Program-made: the position numbers and the translations under genes
In this document: piece after piece, positions 55,213-64,000 of the stretch
How positions within the stretch are numbered: position 1 is the first letter of the stretch
Layout of the letters: every line of letters begins with the position of its first letter
Assembly (NCBI RefSeq): GCF_900112365.1
Contig: NZ_FOLQ01000007.1
Span: forward strand, 248,001 to 312,000
Length of the DNA stretch: 64,000 nucleotides
Direction of reading: 5' to 3'
Source: Spirosoma endophyticum
GTDB lineage: Bacteria; Bacteroidota; Bacteroidia; Cytophagales; Spirosomataceae
The notes under the pieces: generated by a model
Seen by the model: only the letters and a program-made list of their open reading frames with translations
Databases searched by the model: none
What the model was told of the DNA's origin: nothing

Positions 55213-58206
55213 TTAGAAACTAACATTGAGTCCAGCCATGTATACCTTCGGTTGTGGCATCGTAAAGAACTCGATTCCCTGAGTCAGATTGGTCGATGCG
55301 GTACCGGTCATTTCGGGGTCCAGGCCGGTGTATTTCGTAAACGTGAGTACGTTCTGCCCCGACACGTAGATCCGCAAATTCGACAGGTGGATTTTATCCA
55401 GCAGCGGTTTCGGCAGTGTATACCCCAGCGAAATATTCTTCAACCGCATATACGACCCATCTTCCAGAAACCGCGATGGACGAAGGTTGCCCGCGTAGTT
55501 TTCGGCACTCATTTTAGGGATCATTGTCTGATCGCCCGACTTCTGCCAACGGTCGAGCTGGCTGGTCATGAAGTTCGTGTTTCGTGTTCCGCCGTGCTCG
55601 CCAAAGAATCGGTTCCAGTGCAGTTGTTTATTGCCCGACGAATACTGGAAGAAGAACATCAGGTCAAAACCCTTGAAGTTCAGCGTATTTGTGATGCCCC
55701 CGAAGAATTTAGGATTGGCATTGCCCACAATTTTTCGGTCAACGTTCGCGTCAAACTTGCCATCGCCGTTTACATCGGTCCAAATGGGTGCGCCTGTTTC
55801 CGGATTTACGCCCGTTTGCTCGTGCAGGTAAAACGAGTACATCGAATAGCCTTCCTCGTAGCGGTAGATGTCCCGGTTATAGACCGTAAACGGGGCCGCC
55901 AGTTTGGTTAGTTTGTTCGTGTTGGTGGCAATGTTGAAGTTCACATTCCAGCCGATTTTTCGGTCATCGCCTTTTAAAATGTCAGCGTTGATACCCAGTT
56001 CAAACCCTTTATTTTGAACGGCACCGTAGTTCTGCACCAACGTGTTGAACCCTGATGTGCGCGGCACCGGAACGGCCAGCAACAGATCGGTCGTGTTTTT
56101 AACGTAGTAGTCGGCGGTAATTTTCACCCGATTCTTGATGATACCCAAGTCTAAACCAACGTTGGTTTGGGTCGTTGTTTCCCATTTCAGATCCTGGTTG
56201 GCCAACTGGATAGGCGCCGTGCCCGGCAGATCAACGTAAGCTGATGAACCAGACGGCGCACCCAGATCGTCCAGATTGCCCCCCCATAAGCCAATCGACT
56301 GGAAGTTGGTGATACCGCTCTGGTTACCGGTAAGCCCATAACTCCCCCGAATTTTAAGCACGTTCAGGAACGACATATCCTTCATAAATGACTCTTCGGA
56401 GAGTAACCAACCTACAGCCACCGATGGGAACGTACCCCAGCGATTGTCGCGGCCAAAGCGGGAGGAGCCATCACGCCGGACATTGACCGTTGCCAGGTAC
56501 CGGCTTTTGTAATCGTAAACGATACGTCCAAACAGCGAAGAAATGCCCCAACTGGTGCCCTCAGATGTACCCCGTTGCACAGCCGCCGAAATAATGCGGG
56601 TGAAGTCATTGCTGGGAAACTGCTCGCCAGTGGCCGTAGTACGCTCAAAGGTTGATTCCTGCATAGACGTACCAACCAGCGCATTGATGGAATGATCGCC
56701 AAACGAACGCTGGTACGTCAATACGTTCTCCTGAATCCAGTTGTTATCCCGCGAGTTAAGCGATTGGCCAAACCCGTTACGGGAAGCGCCGTTATTCAGA
56801 AACGTGTTGTCGTATAGGTCTTCCTGAATGTTCGAATAATCAAGGCTAAAGGTACTGCGTAGATTCAGGCCGGGTAGAATATCATATTGGGCATATACGT
56901 TGGCCAGAAACCGATTCGTATTCATCTTGATATTGTTGTTCTCAACGGCGGCAATGGGGTTCTCGAACGTACCGAATTTAGTGTAGGAGCCGTCGGCCTG
57001 ATAAAAGGGCAGATTCGGTGGCAGGAAGAATGCACCCGACAAGGCACCGGATATATTATCGTCGCTTCGGATGAGATTGCGCGTGCTTCGGGCGAACAGG
57101 ACGCTCGTTCCTACCTTGACCTTGTCAATCGGTGTAAAATCAAGATTGACACGTCCACTGGTTCGTTTGAAGTCTGATCCCTTTACGACCGCTTCCTGAA
57201 AGAAATTATTGGCCGAAACCAGGTATTGCACTTTCTCGCTGCCCCCGGCAATTGACAAATCATAGTTACGAAGTGCGCCATCCTGAAAAATGCGTTCGCT
57301 CCAGTTGCTGTTTGTCGTACCAGCCGGATTCGCATACGTGGGCCGTTGCCCGTTGTTTACGTTCGCTTCGTTAATGAGTGTTTCAAACGTAGGACCGTCA
57401 ACAACAGCGGGTCTGCGCCACAATTGTTGCGTACCCTGATACGTACCGAAACTGATCTTTGCTTTTTTGTTGGCACCGCGCTTGGTGGTAATCAGCACGA
57501 CCCCGTTGGCTGCCCGGGCGCCATAAATAGCGGTTGCCGAGGCATCCTTGAGGATTTCCATCGAGGCAATATCGGCCGGGTTGATATCCGCGATCGGATT
57601 CGTGGTACTACCGCCCAGCCCAATACCAGACAGGTTATTAGACTGTATAGGAATACCATCTACTACGTATAAAGGGTCGCTGGAGCCATTGATGGAGGTA
57701 GTCCCCCGTACGCGTACCTGCATCCCGCCACCGGGCGTACCGGAATTGGCGCTTACCTGAACACCGGCCGCGCGCCCTTGCAGAAGTTGATCGCTGCTGG
57801 GTGCCGGGATGTTTTCGATGGATTTACCACTCACCGACGCGATGGAGCCCGTTAACGTTTTCTGCGCTTGAGTGCCGTAGCCCGTGATGATCACTTCCGA
57901 CAGTTGCTTGGTGTCGGGCAACAGTTTGATCGTCACTTTACTGAGGTTGCCAATAACTACTTCCTGCGCCTGAAATCCGATCGATGAGAAGAGTAGCGTT
58001 CCCCCCTGATTTGGAACGGCCAGCTTGAACGCCCCACTGGCATCGGTGGTTACCCCCGTACTTGTCCCTTTCAAAACCACGTTTACGCCTGGCAAGTCGG
58101 TGCCGTCTTCGCTGTTGGTTACGTTGCCAGTAAGCGTACGCGTCTGACCAAACAGGGACATGGTTGACAGGCACAATAGGAAAATGAGTAGAGATGTTTG
58201 TCTCAT
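55213..58206 (-). CDS. SusC/RagA-family TonB-linked outer membrane transporter
   Basis: With the start at 58206 (MRQTSLLIFLLCLSTMS), the protein has 997 residues and a clear signal peptide. A CarboxypepD_reg-like domain (about 24-105; VTNSEDGTDLPGVNVVLKGT) is followed by the plug with the SusC signature ASATAIYGARAANGVVLITT. The barrel ends in MAGLNVSF. It pairs with SusD for TonB-driven uptake of an oligosaccharide or peptide. Upstream are two TTAA repeats at 11-nt period. No sigma/anti-sigma pair or hybrid sensor lies beside it, so its regulator is elsewhere. Confidence 0.95.
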   Translation of the reverse strand: MRQTSLLIFLLCLSTMSLFGQTRTLTGNVTNSEDGTDLPGVNVVLKGTSTGVTTDASGAFKLAVPNQGGTLLFSSIGFQAQEVVIGNLSKVTIKLLPDTKQLSEVIITGYGTQAQKTLTGSIASVSGKSIENIPAPSSDQLLQGRAAGVQVSANSGTPGGGMQVRVRGTTSINGSSDPLYVVDGIPIQSNNLSGIGLGGSTTNPIADINPADIASMEILKDASATAIYGARAANGVVLITTKRGANKKAKISFGTYQGTQQLWRRPAVVDGPTFETLINEANVNNGQRPTYANPAGTTNSNWSERIFQDGALRNYDLSIAGGSEKVQYLVSANNFFQEAVVKGSDFKRTSGRVNLDFTPIDKVKVGTSVLFARSTRNLIRSDDNISGALSGAFFLPPNLPFYQADGSYTKFGTFENPIAAVENNNIKMNTNRFLANVYAQYDILPGLNLRSTFSLDYSNIQEDLYDNTFLNNGASRNGFGQSLNSRDNNWIQENVLTYQRSFGDHSINALVGTSMQESTFERTTATGEQFPSNDFTRIISAAVQRGTSEGTSWGISSLFGRIVYDYKSRYLATVNVRRDGSSRFGRDNRWGTFPSVAVGWLLSEESFMKDMSFLNVLKIRGSYGLTGNQSGITNFQSIGLWGGNLDDLGAPSGSSAYVDLPGTAPIQLANQDLKWETTTQTNVGLDLGIIKNRVKITADYYVKNTTDLLLAVPVPRTSGFNTLVQNYGAVQNKGFELGINADILKGDDRKIGWNVNFNIATNTNKLTKLAAPFTVYNRDIYRYEEGYSMYSFYLHEQTGVNPETGAPIWTDVNGDGKFDANVDRKIVGNANPKFFGGITNTLNFKGFDLMFFFQYSSGNKQLHWNRFFGEHGGTRNTNFMTSQLDRWQKSGDQTMIPKMSAENYAGNLRPSRFLEDGSYMRLKNISLGYTLPKPLLDKIHLSNLRIYVSGQNVLTFTKYTGLDPEMTGTASTNLTQGIEFFTMPQPKVYMAGLNVSF

Positions 58207-58236
58207 AATGTAGACTGCTGCCATAAGGCGATTTTT

Positions 58237-58260
58237 AGATTAAAACTAGATTAAAAAAGG
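58237..58260. promoter_or_regulatory. TTAA pair at 11-nt period upstream of susC
   Basis: TTAA at 58240 and 58251, inside a 24-nt segment matching 45527-45550 except at two positions. It ends 31 nt from the susC ATG, a promoter-proximal place. Confidence 0.45.
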
Positions 58261-58374
58261 GTGATATAAGCCGACGATTTTTAGTCCACACTAGTTACAG
58301 TTTGGAATTTGTCTAAAAAAGAATAAGCGCACTATTAACACGTAGTATCGAGGGTAGTGCAAAACCGTATTGCC

Positions 58375-58442
58375 CTATTCTTATCCAAGAATAGACATAA
58401 AACAAGAAAATACTATTTTATGCGTAGGCAAAATAGTATTTT
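58375..58442. repeat. Two adjacent perfect hairpins in the gene-free stretch
   Basis: CTATTCTT, ATCC, AAGAATAG (58375-58394) is followed 12 nt later by AAAATACTATTTT with a 10-nt loop and its exact complement (58407-58442). They may be a terminator pair of an unseen RNA or operators. Confidence 0.6.
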
Positions 58443-58668
58443 GCTAAATGCGGAATGGCAAAGGATTTTCGCTTGCTAATGTAGGGACTCGCCGTAGGTA
58501 ACGCAAATTTTATCCCACAAAATCACTTAGCCTTCTTCAGAAATGCTGGTCGTATTTATCGTCGATTATACTGTTAAAAGCAGTTGTAATTAATGCTAGA
58601 GTAATTTCTAGTTGTGGTTGTTTTAGAACTATTTTATTTATTTATATAATTTTTACTGTCGATTGGTT

Positions 58669-58694
58669 TTAATATTAGATTAAATAATTATTAA
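58669..58694. promoter_or_regulatory. Three TTAA repeats at exact 11-nt period
   Basis: TTAA at 58669, 58680 and 58691, the same spacing as at 37781-37806, with an ATTGG flank in common on one side. It lies about 460 nt from susC and 440 nt from the propeller gene, so the target is unclear. Confidence 0.4.
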
Positions 58695-59135
58695 AATTGG
58701 GTTTACTGAAAATAGTAATGAATATTTGAATCGGGTTTGCGGAAGGTGTAGATTGACGTATTGGTATAAGTAGATTTTTTGGACCCATTTCCCAAAAAAG
58801 GATCACAATGACCGTTTCCAGTCAAGCGGAGTCAGGCATGGCGTTTCGCCTACCCAAACCTGGCTTGTGTGCCCTATGCACAAGTAGTTAACGTACAGCT
58901 ATACCCAGCGACGATAGTAATTCTGTAACTCTGGAGGTACTGCTGAGCCTGGTATGCTTGCCAATAGGAATACACTTTTTTTTCTTGTACCATAAGCCAA
59001 ACTACGCAGCCCTGTACATGAACTCTCCCTAACAATTCCTCAACAGGAAGTTCTCAACCACTCCAGGTATCCGAGAATTTAATTGCTGATCAAGCCCCTC
59101 GCCCTGCCGCGGGGAAATTACTTAACCCAATCTCT

Positions 59136-62100
59136 ATGTCTCATTACTTTACTTCCTTTGCCGGAGCTGTGGTAGCGGCCCTACTGCTTACCGACCCTGC
59201 ACTGGCTCAACGAAAACCTAAACCGACGGCTGCGTCTGTTCAGCCATCCTCCGACAGTCTCTTTAATGGCTTGAAATGGCGGAACATTGGTCCGTTTCGG
59301 GGTGGGCGCTCGCTGGCAGCAGCGGGTCATTCCGACCAGCCACTTACCTACTACTTTGGCGCTACGGGCGGTGGCGTCTGGAAAACGACCGATGGCGGTG
59401 CCAACTGGAACAGTATTTCAGATAGTACGTTTAAATCCAGTTCGGTAGGCGCTATTGCCGTTGCCCAGTCTGACCCAAACATCATTTATGTAGGTATGGG
59501 TGAACCGGATATCCGTAGCAACATCGCCAACGGTGACGGTATCTACAAGTCAACAGATGCCGGAAAAACCTGGAAACACGTGGGGCTGAAGCTGGCCGAT
59601 GCCGTGAGTAACATCGAAATACATCCTAAAAATCCTGATATCGCCTATGTCGGTGCGCTGGGAAACCCATTTGTGCCAAACAAGGAACGGGGCGTTTTTC
59701 GGACCATCGACGGGGGTAAAACCTGGAAACATATTCTGGCTAAAGGCGACAGTATAGGTGCGGCCTGCATTGAACTTGATCCCAATAATCCGTCGATTCT
59801 GTACGCGTCCATGTGGAAGGCGTACCGGAACAGCTACATGATGAGTAGCGGTGGAACGGGCGGTGGCTTGTATAAATCAACCGATGGGGGCGATACGTGG
59901 ACCAGCCTGCATGATAAGCCAGGTATGCCGAAAGGCTTGCTGGGTAAGATTGGTATCACGGTTTCGCCGGTTAACTCCAATCGCCTGTATGCCATGGTTG
60001 AAAATGCGAAAGGTGGTTTGTATCGCTCCGATGACGCGGGCGAGAACTGGCAGTTGATCAACGAAGACAAAAACCTGTGGCAGCGCCCCTGGTACTACAT
60101 GATGCTGGCCGCCGATCCGCAGAATGAGAATGGCCTCATTATTCTGAACGTGAATGCGCTGAAGTCGTATGATGGTGGGAAGACATTTAAGACTATAGAG
60201 GTTCACCACGGTGATACGCACGATATCTGGTGGAATCCAAAAAATGCCCAGAACTTCATTATCGCCGATGACGGTGGTGCCGAAGTGACTTACAATGGCG
60301 GTGCTACGTTCTCGGACATCGACATTCCGACGTCGCAGTTTTACCACGTTTCGCTGGATAATGATTTCCCGTATAATTTGTATGGCGCTCAGCAGGATAA
60401 CTCGGCCATTCGCATTGCCAGCCGGACAACGGAATTCTCCATTGGGCCAAGTGCCTGGTATACAGTGGCGGGTGGTGAGTCGGGTTACATTACACCGGAC
60501 CCCAACAACTCACAAATTACATTTGGTGGTAGCTACGACGGATTGATTACTCGATACGACAAGGATACGGACCAGAACCAGCGGATTAACGTGTACCCTG
60601 ATTACAGCATGGGGGCGCCTTCATCCGATCGGAAGTATCGCTTTCAATGGACGTTCCCCATTGTGTTCTCTCCGCACGACAGTAAAGCGCTCTACGTTAC
60701 GTCGCAGTACGTACACCGGAGTATGGATTATGGGCATTCGTGGGAGGACCTCAGCCCCGACTTAACCCGCAACGACCCCAAAACGCAGGGTGATACGGGT
60801 GGCCCAATCACGAAAGACAATACGGGTGCCGAGACGTTTCCAACGATATTTACCTTCGCCGAATCACCGGTGGAGAAAGACATATTCTGGGCGGGTTCTG
60901 ACGACGGCTTGATGCACATCAGCCGCGACGGGGCCAAAAGCTGGCAGAAAATCACGCCCCCAACGTCCATGCTGCCGGAGTGGGCCATCATGAGCATGGT
61001 ACACCCGTCCGATCATGTGAAAGGCAAGGCGTATCTGGCCGCTAAACGCTATATGTCGGGTGATCGCAAACCGTATATGTTCAAGACTACGGATTATGGT
61101 AAAACCTGGACGTCGATCTCGGCGGGTATACCTGCTGATGACTATTGCCACGTTGTGCGCGAAGACCCGAACAAAGCTGGCTTGTTATATGCCGGTACCG
61201 AACGCGGTATTTACGTTTCCTTCAACGATGGAGCGTCCTGGCAAAAGCTGAGTTTGAATTTACCGGTTACGCCGGTCCGCGACTTGCAGGTTCACAAACG
61301 CGATAAGGATTTGGTCATTGCTACGCACGGACGTTCGTTCTGGGTTATGGATGACGTAACGCCGTTGCACGAAATCGCTGATCAGCAGCCCGCGCTAATC
61401 AAAAAAACGGCCCATTTATACAAACCCCGCCCGGCTTATCGCATGGAAGGTGGTGCGGGCGGTGGCCGGGGTGGCCCGATTCTGGACGAAGGTGAAAATG
61501 CGCCGAATGGAGTCATTGTTCGGTATTACCTGAAAAAGGCACCGACAAAAGAATTGAAGTTGCTGTTTATGACCAGCACGAACGATACAATCATTACGTA
61601 TTCGAGCACGAAAGACAAAAAAGGACAGCCGCTGAAAATTGCGAAAGAGTTTTACAACGATCCAGCCATGATGCGCCCCGGAACGGCTCCGGCGGTGGCA
61701 GGTATGAATGCCTTTGTGTGGGACATGCGCTACCCGGACGTAACGGCCGTCGATGGCATCAACGTCATGTGGACGGGTCGGGGCATTGGCGCGAAGGCCG
61801 TGCCCGGAAAATACAAAGTTCGGCTGTTGCTGGGCGACTCGCTGGTGGCTGAACAACCAGTTGAAATCTTGAAAGATCCACGTCTTAAACTGACCGACGC
61901 TGATTATAAGGAACAGTTCGATCTGTTGATGAAGATCAACAATAAGTTGTCGGAGACGCACAAGTCGATCAACAAACTACGCCAGATTCGGAACCAGATC
62001 AGCAGCTACATGAAAGAGGTTAAAGACACCGTAACGATCGCTAAGTTCAAGAAAGTGACGCAACCTATTCTGGACAAACTGGATAAGCTGGAATCGACCA

Positions 62101-62354
62101 TGATGCAGCCCAAGTCGAAAGCAGGTCAGGATGCATTAGCGTATCCAATCCGGTTGAACGATAAAATGTCAGGTGTTAGCTCGGTTGTGTCTTCGGCTGA
62201 TACGAAGCCAACCAAGTCGTCTTACGTAGTGTATGAAACGCTGGAAAAGCAGGTTAATACATCAATAGGACAATTGAAGGAAGTTATCGAGCGAGAGGTG
62301 CCTGAATTCAACAGGCTTGTAACCGAGCAACATATACCGGCAATTATCCCATAA
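59136..62354 (+). CDS. Exported VPS10/BNR-type beta-propeller protein
   Basis: The 1072-residue protein has a signal peptide (residues 1-24, ending DPALAQ). Two consecutive propellers of the sortilin/VPS10 kind follow, marked by repeated Asp-box phrases such as GGVWKTTDGGANWNSIS, IYKSTDAGKTWKHVG, VFRTIDGGKTWKHI, LYRSDDAGENWQLIN and MFKTTDYGKTWTSI. Residues about 780-900 are an Ig-like domain with VIVRYYLKKAPTKELKL and GMNAFVWDMRYPD. Residues about 930-1070 form a helical domain (LMKINNKLSETHKSINKLRQIRNQ in part). The family is often annotated glycosyl hydrolase or VPS10 protein, but Asp-boxes alone do not prove catalysis. A convergent paralogue follows. Confidence 0.85.
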   Translation: MSHYFTSFAGAVVAALLLTDPALAQRKPKPTAASVQPSSDSLFNGLKWRNIGPFRGGRSLAAAGHSDQPLTYYFGATGGGVWKTTDGGANWNSISDSTFKSSSVGAIAVAQSDPNIIYVGMGEPDIRSNIANGDGIYKSTDAGKTWKHVGLKLADAVSNIEIHPKNPDIAYVGALGNPFVPNKERGVFRTIDGGKTWKHILAKGDSIGAACIELDPNNPSILYASMWKAYRNSYMMSSGGTGGGLYKSTDGGDTWTSLHDKPGMPKGLLGKIGITVSPVNSNRLYAMVENAKGGLYRSDDAGENWQLINEDKNLWQRPWYYMMLAADPQNENGLIILNVNALKSYDGGKTFKTIEVHHGDTHDIWWNPKNAQNFIIADDGGAEVTYNGGATFSDIDIPTSQFYHVSLDNDFPYNLYGAQQDNSAIRIASRTTEFSIGPSAWYTVAGGESGYITPDPNNSQITFGGSYDGLITRYDKDTDQNQRINVYPDYSMGAPSSDRKYRFQWTFPIVFSPHDSKALYVTSQYVHRSMDYGHSWEDLSPDLTRNDPKTQGDTGGPITKDNTGAETFPTIFTFAESPVEKDIFWAGSDDGLMHISRDGAKSWQKITPPTSMLPEWAIMSMVHPSDHVKGKAYLAAKRYMSGDRKPYMFKTTDYGKTWTSISAGIPADDYCHVVREDPNKAGLLYAGTERGIYVSFNDGASWQKLSLNLPVTPVRDLQVHKRDKDLVIATHGRSFWVMDDVTPLHEIADQQPALIKKTAHLYKPRPAYRMEGGAGGGRGGPILDEGENAPNGVIVRYYLKKAPTKELKLLFMTSTNDTIITYSSTKDKKGQPLKIAKEFYNDPAMMRPGTAPAVAGMNAFVWDMRYPDVTAVDGINVMWTGRGIGAKAVPGKYKVRLLLGDSLVAEQPVEILKDPRLKLTDADYKEQFDLLMKINNKLSETHKSINKLRQIRNQISSYMKEVKDTVTIAKFKKVTQPILDKLDKLESTMMQPKSKAGQDALAYPIRLNDKMSGVSSVVSSADTKPTKSSYVVYETLEKQVNTSIGQLKEVIEREVPEFNRLVTEQHIPAIIP

Positions 62355-62387
62355 ACAAACATTTTCGACGTCACTCTACGTTACATG

Positions 62388-62430
62388 AGGTTGTCTAAAC
62401 CGCTGATCAGCGGTTTAGACAACCTTTTTT
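62388..62430. terminator. Perfect palindromic terminator between convergent propeller genes
   Basis: A 38-nt perfect palindrome (62388-62425, built on TTGTCTAAACCGCTGATC) followed by seven T. It can serve both converging genes. Confidence 0.9.
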
Positions 62431-62487
62431 GTTGTTCTGAGTACCTGAGCGGCCGATGCGCCAACATCGTAGGTAGCTAGTTTGATA

Positions 62488-64000
62488 CTACTTGTTATTT
62501 TTAAGAAGCGTCCACTGAGCTACCATTTTTTTCAAGGTAGTCTGTGCTTCGTTGACAGCCGCTATCGCTTGCGTGGTTGGTGGCATGTCGGCATCCTGAA
62601 GCACGCCAAAGATAGAGTTGAATGCCCGATTCAAACTTGTTAAACTGGTTTTGAGGGCATTGAGACTTTTTTTCTGCGTGTCAGAAGCAGCAGGGGTTTG
62701 TATTTTCTGCATTTCGCCCAATAATCCAATTACCTGTTTCCGGCCTTCGTAGGCAGCTACCGACAGGTCATGTTGCTGCTTCAATACAACCGGACTTGCC
62801 TTACTACGCGGGTCCATTGTGATGGTAAGCGGTTGGGTATTTACTTTACCATTGACTGTCAGTTTAACTGTATAGGTTCCGGGCAGCACCCAGGGCGATG
62901 TAGGGTCGGGAGCCGTCTGATGATACGTAGCCGAAATTGGATACGAAGGTGGCATATCCAGCGGGGTATAATGCATATCCCATAGAAAGCGGTGGGCACC
63001 CGCCTTGCCCGATAAAATTTGCTGCGGCCGAATCCAGTACGACGGCAGATTCACATCCGGTACGTTGTAGGGCTTTTCATCACTGCGGTATTGACGAATT
63101 ACGTTACCGCCTGCATCCAGGATGTCCAGCGTAACAATTGAGTTAGCCTCTGTAGCGAGGTAGTAATTAATGATCGCCCCATCTGGTGGGTTTTGCCCAG
63201 CCGGTTCTTCCTGCGGGAGTGGTGTATCAGTGTTCATGTTCCACCGAACGCGGTAAGCCCGTTGAGGTTTATAAAGAATAGTAGCATTTTTTGTCAGATC
63301 GGTAGTCAACTGGCGCAAAGGGCTAATATCGTCCAGAATCCAGAACGACCGGCCGTGGGTGCCAATTACCAGATCATCGTCTTTTATGACCAGATCACGA
63401 ATCGACGTAGCAGGCATATTCAGTCGAAGCGACTGCCAGTGATCGCCATCATCAAACGAGATGTAAACAGCGGTTTCTGACCCGGCAAATAACAAGCCTT
63501 TACGGACAGGGTCTTCGCGAACGGTATTAATTGGATCGTTGGGTAAACCGACTACGATCTCTTGCCACGTTTTACCCCCATCGTGTGTCCGATAGATGTG
63601 TGGACGCATGTCATCACACCGGATGCGATTCACGGCGGCATAAGCGGTATTTACATCGAAATGCCCAGCCTCCATAATTGACACTTTACTCCAGGAACCA
63701 ACACCGACAGGAGTCACATTCTTCCAGGCTTTACCTCCATCGCGGGTGACCTGAATATAGCCATCGTCAGTGCCGATCCAAATCGTATTCACGTCCTTGA
63801 ACGACGGGGCTATAGTATAAATAACGCCCCGTTGAGGCATAGTTTTCATAGCCTCGGTTCTATATGTTCCCACGCTTTCGGGAATGTCAGGATAGGTCTC
63901 GCGGGTGAGATCGGGACTGATTACCTGCCAGGCGTTTCCACCGTTCTGTGTTTTAAACAGTACGTTGCCTGCAAAATAAAGCGTTTTTGGATCAATGGGC
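62488..64000 (-). CDS. VPS10/BNR-type beta-propeller protein, C-terminal part (5' end outside window)
   Basis: The frame is open to the window edge, so the N terminus is missing; the visible part is 503 residues. It contains Asp-box phrases (YIQVTRDGGKAWKNVT, IYRTHDGGKTWQEIV, AVYISFDDGDHWQSL) and THGRSFWILDDISPL. The latter closely matches THGRSFWVMDDVTPL in the convergent gene at 59136, showing that the two are paralogues. An Ig-like domain (PDGAIINYYLATEANSIVTL, HRFLWDMHYTPLD) and a C-terminal helical domain follow. Function is as unclear as for its paralogue. It may be secreted and bind glycans or proteins. Confidence 0.85.
   Translation of the reverse strand, partial: PIDPKTLYFAGNVLFKTQNGGNAWQVISPDLTRETYPDIPESVGTYRTEAMKTMPQRGVIYTIAPSFKDVNTIWIGTDDGYIQVTRDGGKAWKNVTPVGVGSWSKVSIMEAGHFDVNTAYAAVNRIRCDDMRPHIYRTHDGGKTWQEIVVGLPNDPINTVREDPVRKGLLFAGSETAVYISFDDGDHWQSLRLNMPATSIRDLVIKDDDLVIGTHGRSFWILDDISPLRQLTTDLTKNATILYKPQRAYRVRWNMNTDTPLPQEEPAGQNPPDGAIINYYLATEANSIVTLDILDAGGNVIRQYRSDEKPYNVPDVNLPSYWIRPQQILSGKAGAHRFLWDMHYTPLDMPPSYPISATYHQTAPDPTSPWVLPGTYTVKLTVNGKVNTQPLTITMDPRSKASPVVLKQQHDLSVAAYEGRKQVIGLLGEMQKIQTPAASDTQKKSLNALKTSLTSLNRAFNSIFGVLQDADMPPTTQAIAAVNEAQTTLKKMVAQWTLLKNNK

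Larger units (their letters stand above)
58207..59135. other. 929-bp AT-rich region without a recognisable gene
   Basis: This is the longest gene-free stretch in the window, between divergent susC and the propeller gene. It holds the two phased TTAA arrays, two perfect hairpins (58375-58394 and 58407-58442) and a partial palindrome CTAGAGTAATTTCTAG near 58609. No convincing protein frame was found. A small RNA or long leader is possible. Confidence 0.6.

Noticed and set aside
55207..55911. 234-codon plus-strand frame
   Set aside because: It is the complement of the 3' part of susC; composition is typical of a shadow frame.
1..64000. tRNA, rRNA, insertion sequence, integrase or attachment site
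   Set aside because: None was seen on either strand by inspection; no transposase or integrase motif among the proteins.

Overview
The window looks like the chromosome of a Spirosoma-like member of the Cytophagales (Bacteroidota). The signs are a SusC/SusD pair, several TonB-dependent receptors, a type IX secretion (T9SS) sorting domain, TAnnTTTG-type promoter elements, few Shine-Dalgarno sequences, many exported carbohydrate enzymes and roughly 50% GC. I saw no rRNA, tRNA, CRISPR array, insertion sequence or prophage. The species assignment is inference from gene content and style.

1-15.3 kb is a carbohydrate region. It opens with the end of a TonB receptor. A leftward pair follows: a GH2 glycosidase and a glutaminase-family exported protein. 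A rightward run then encodes an exported RraA-family protein, a Tat-exported enolase-superfamily dehydratase, a hexuronate-type MFS transporter, a CE15-like glucuronoyl esterase, mannonate dehydratase (UxuA), a GH67 alpha-glucuronidase and an SDR oxidoreductase. Together these suggest stripping of (4-O-methyl)glucuronate from xylan, its import, and conversion through fructuronate and mannonate to 2-keto-3-deoxygluconate. Glucuronate isomerase and KDG kinase are not in the window.

15.4-31.9 kb is mixed: an exported phosphodiesterase-type hydrolase, a heptad-repeat coiled-coil protein, a DUF2147 protein, a TolB-like propeller protein, an SCP2-domain protein, a large polytopic membrane protein, a Tat-exported Gfo/Idh/MocA oxidoreductase, a 7TMR-DISM sensor kinase, the treZ-treY trehalose pair and a T9SS cargo protein.

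32-50.3 kb is rich in phosphate-related functions: polyphosphate kinase, a PhoX/DUF839-like lipoprotein gene broken by one in-frame amber codon, a phosphodiesterase/alkaline phosphatase fusion, and a TonB receptor with an IPT/beta-helix lipoprotein partner. It also holds a diheme peroxidase and a 1251-residue multidomain secreted protein. Several control regions here carry TTAA (or TAACAA) repeats at an 11-nt period. That geometry fits an OmpR/PhoB-type regulator, but this is a hypothesis.

50.6-64 kb holds a heme-type TonB receptor with a small companion, a SusC/SusD operon, a 929-bp AT-rich gene-free stretch with hairpins and more phased TTAA repeats, and two convergent VPS10/BNR-type beta-propeller proteins, the second cut by the window end. 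Long, nearly perfect inverted repeats lie between many genes and serve as terminators or as a repeat family of this genome.
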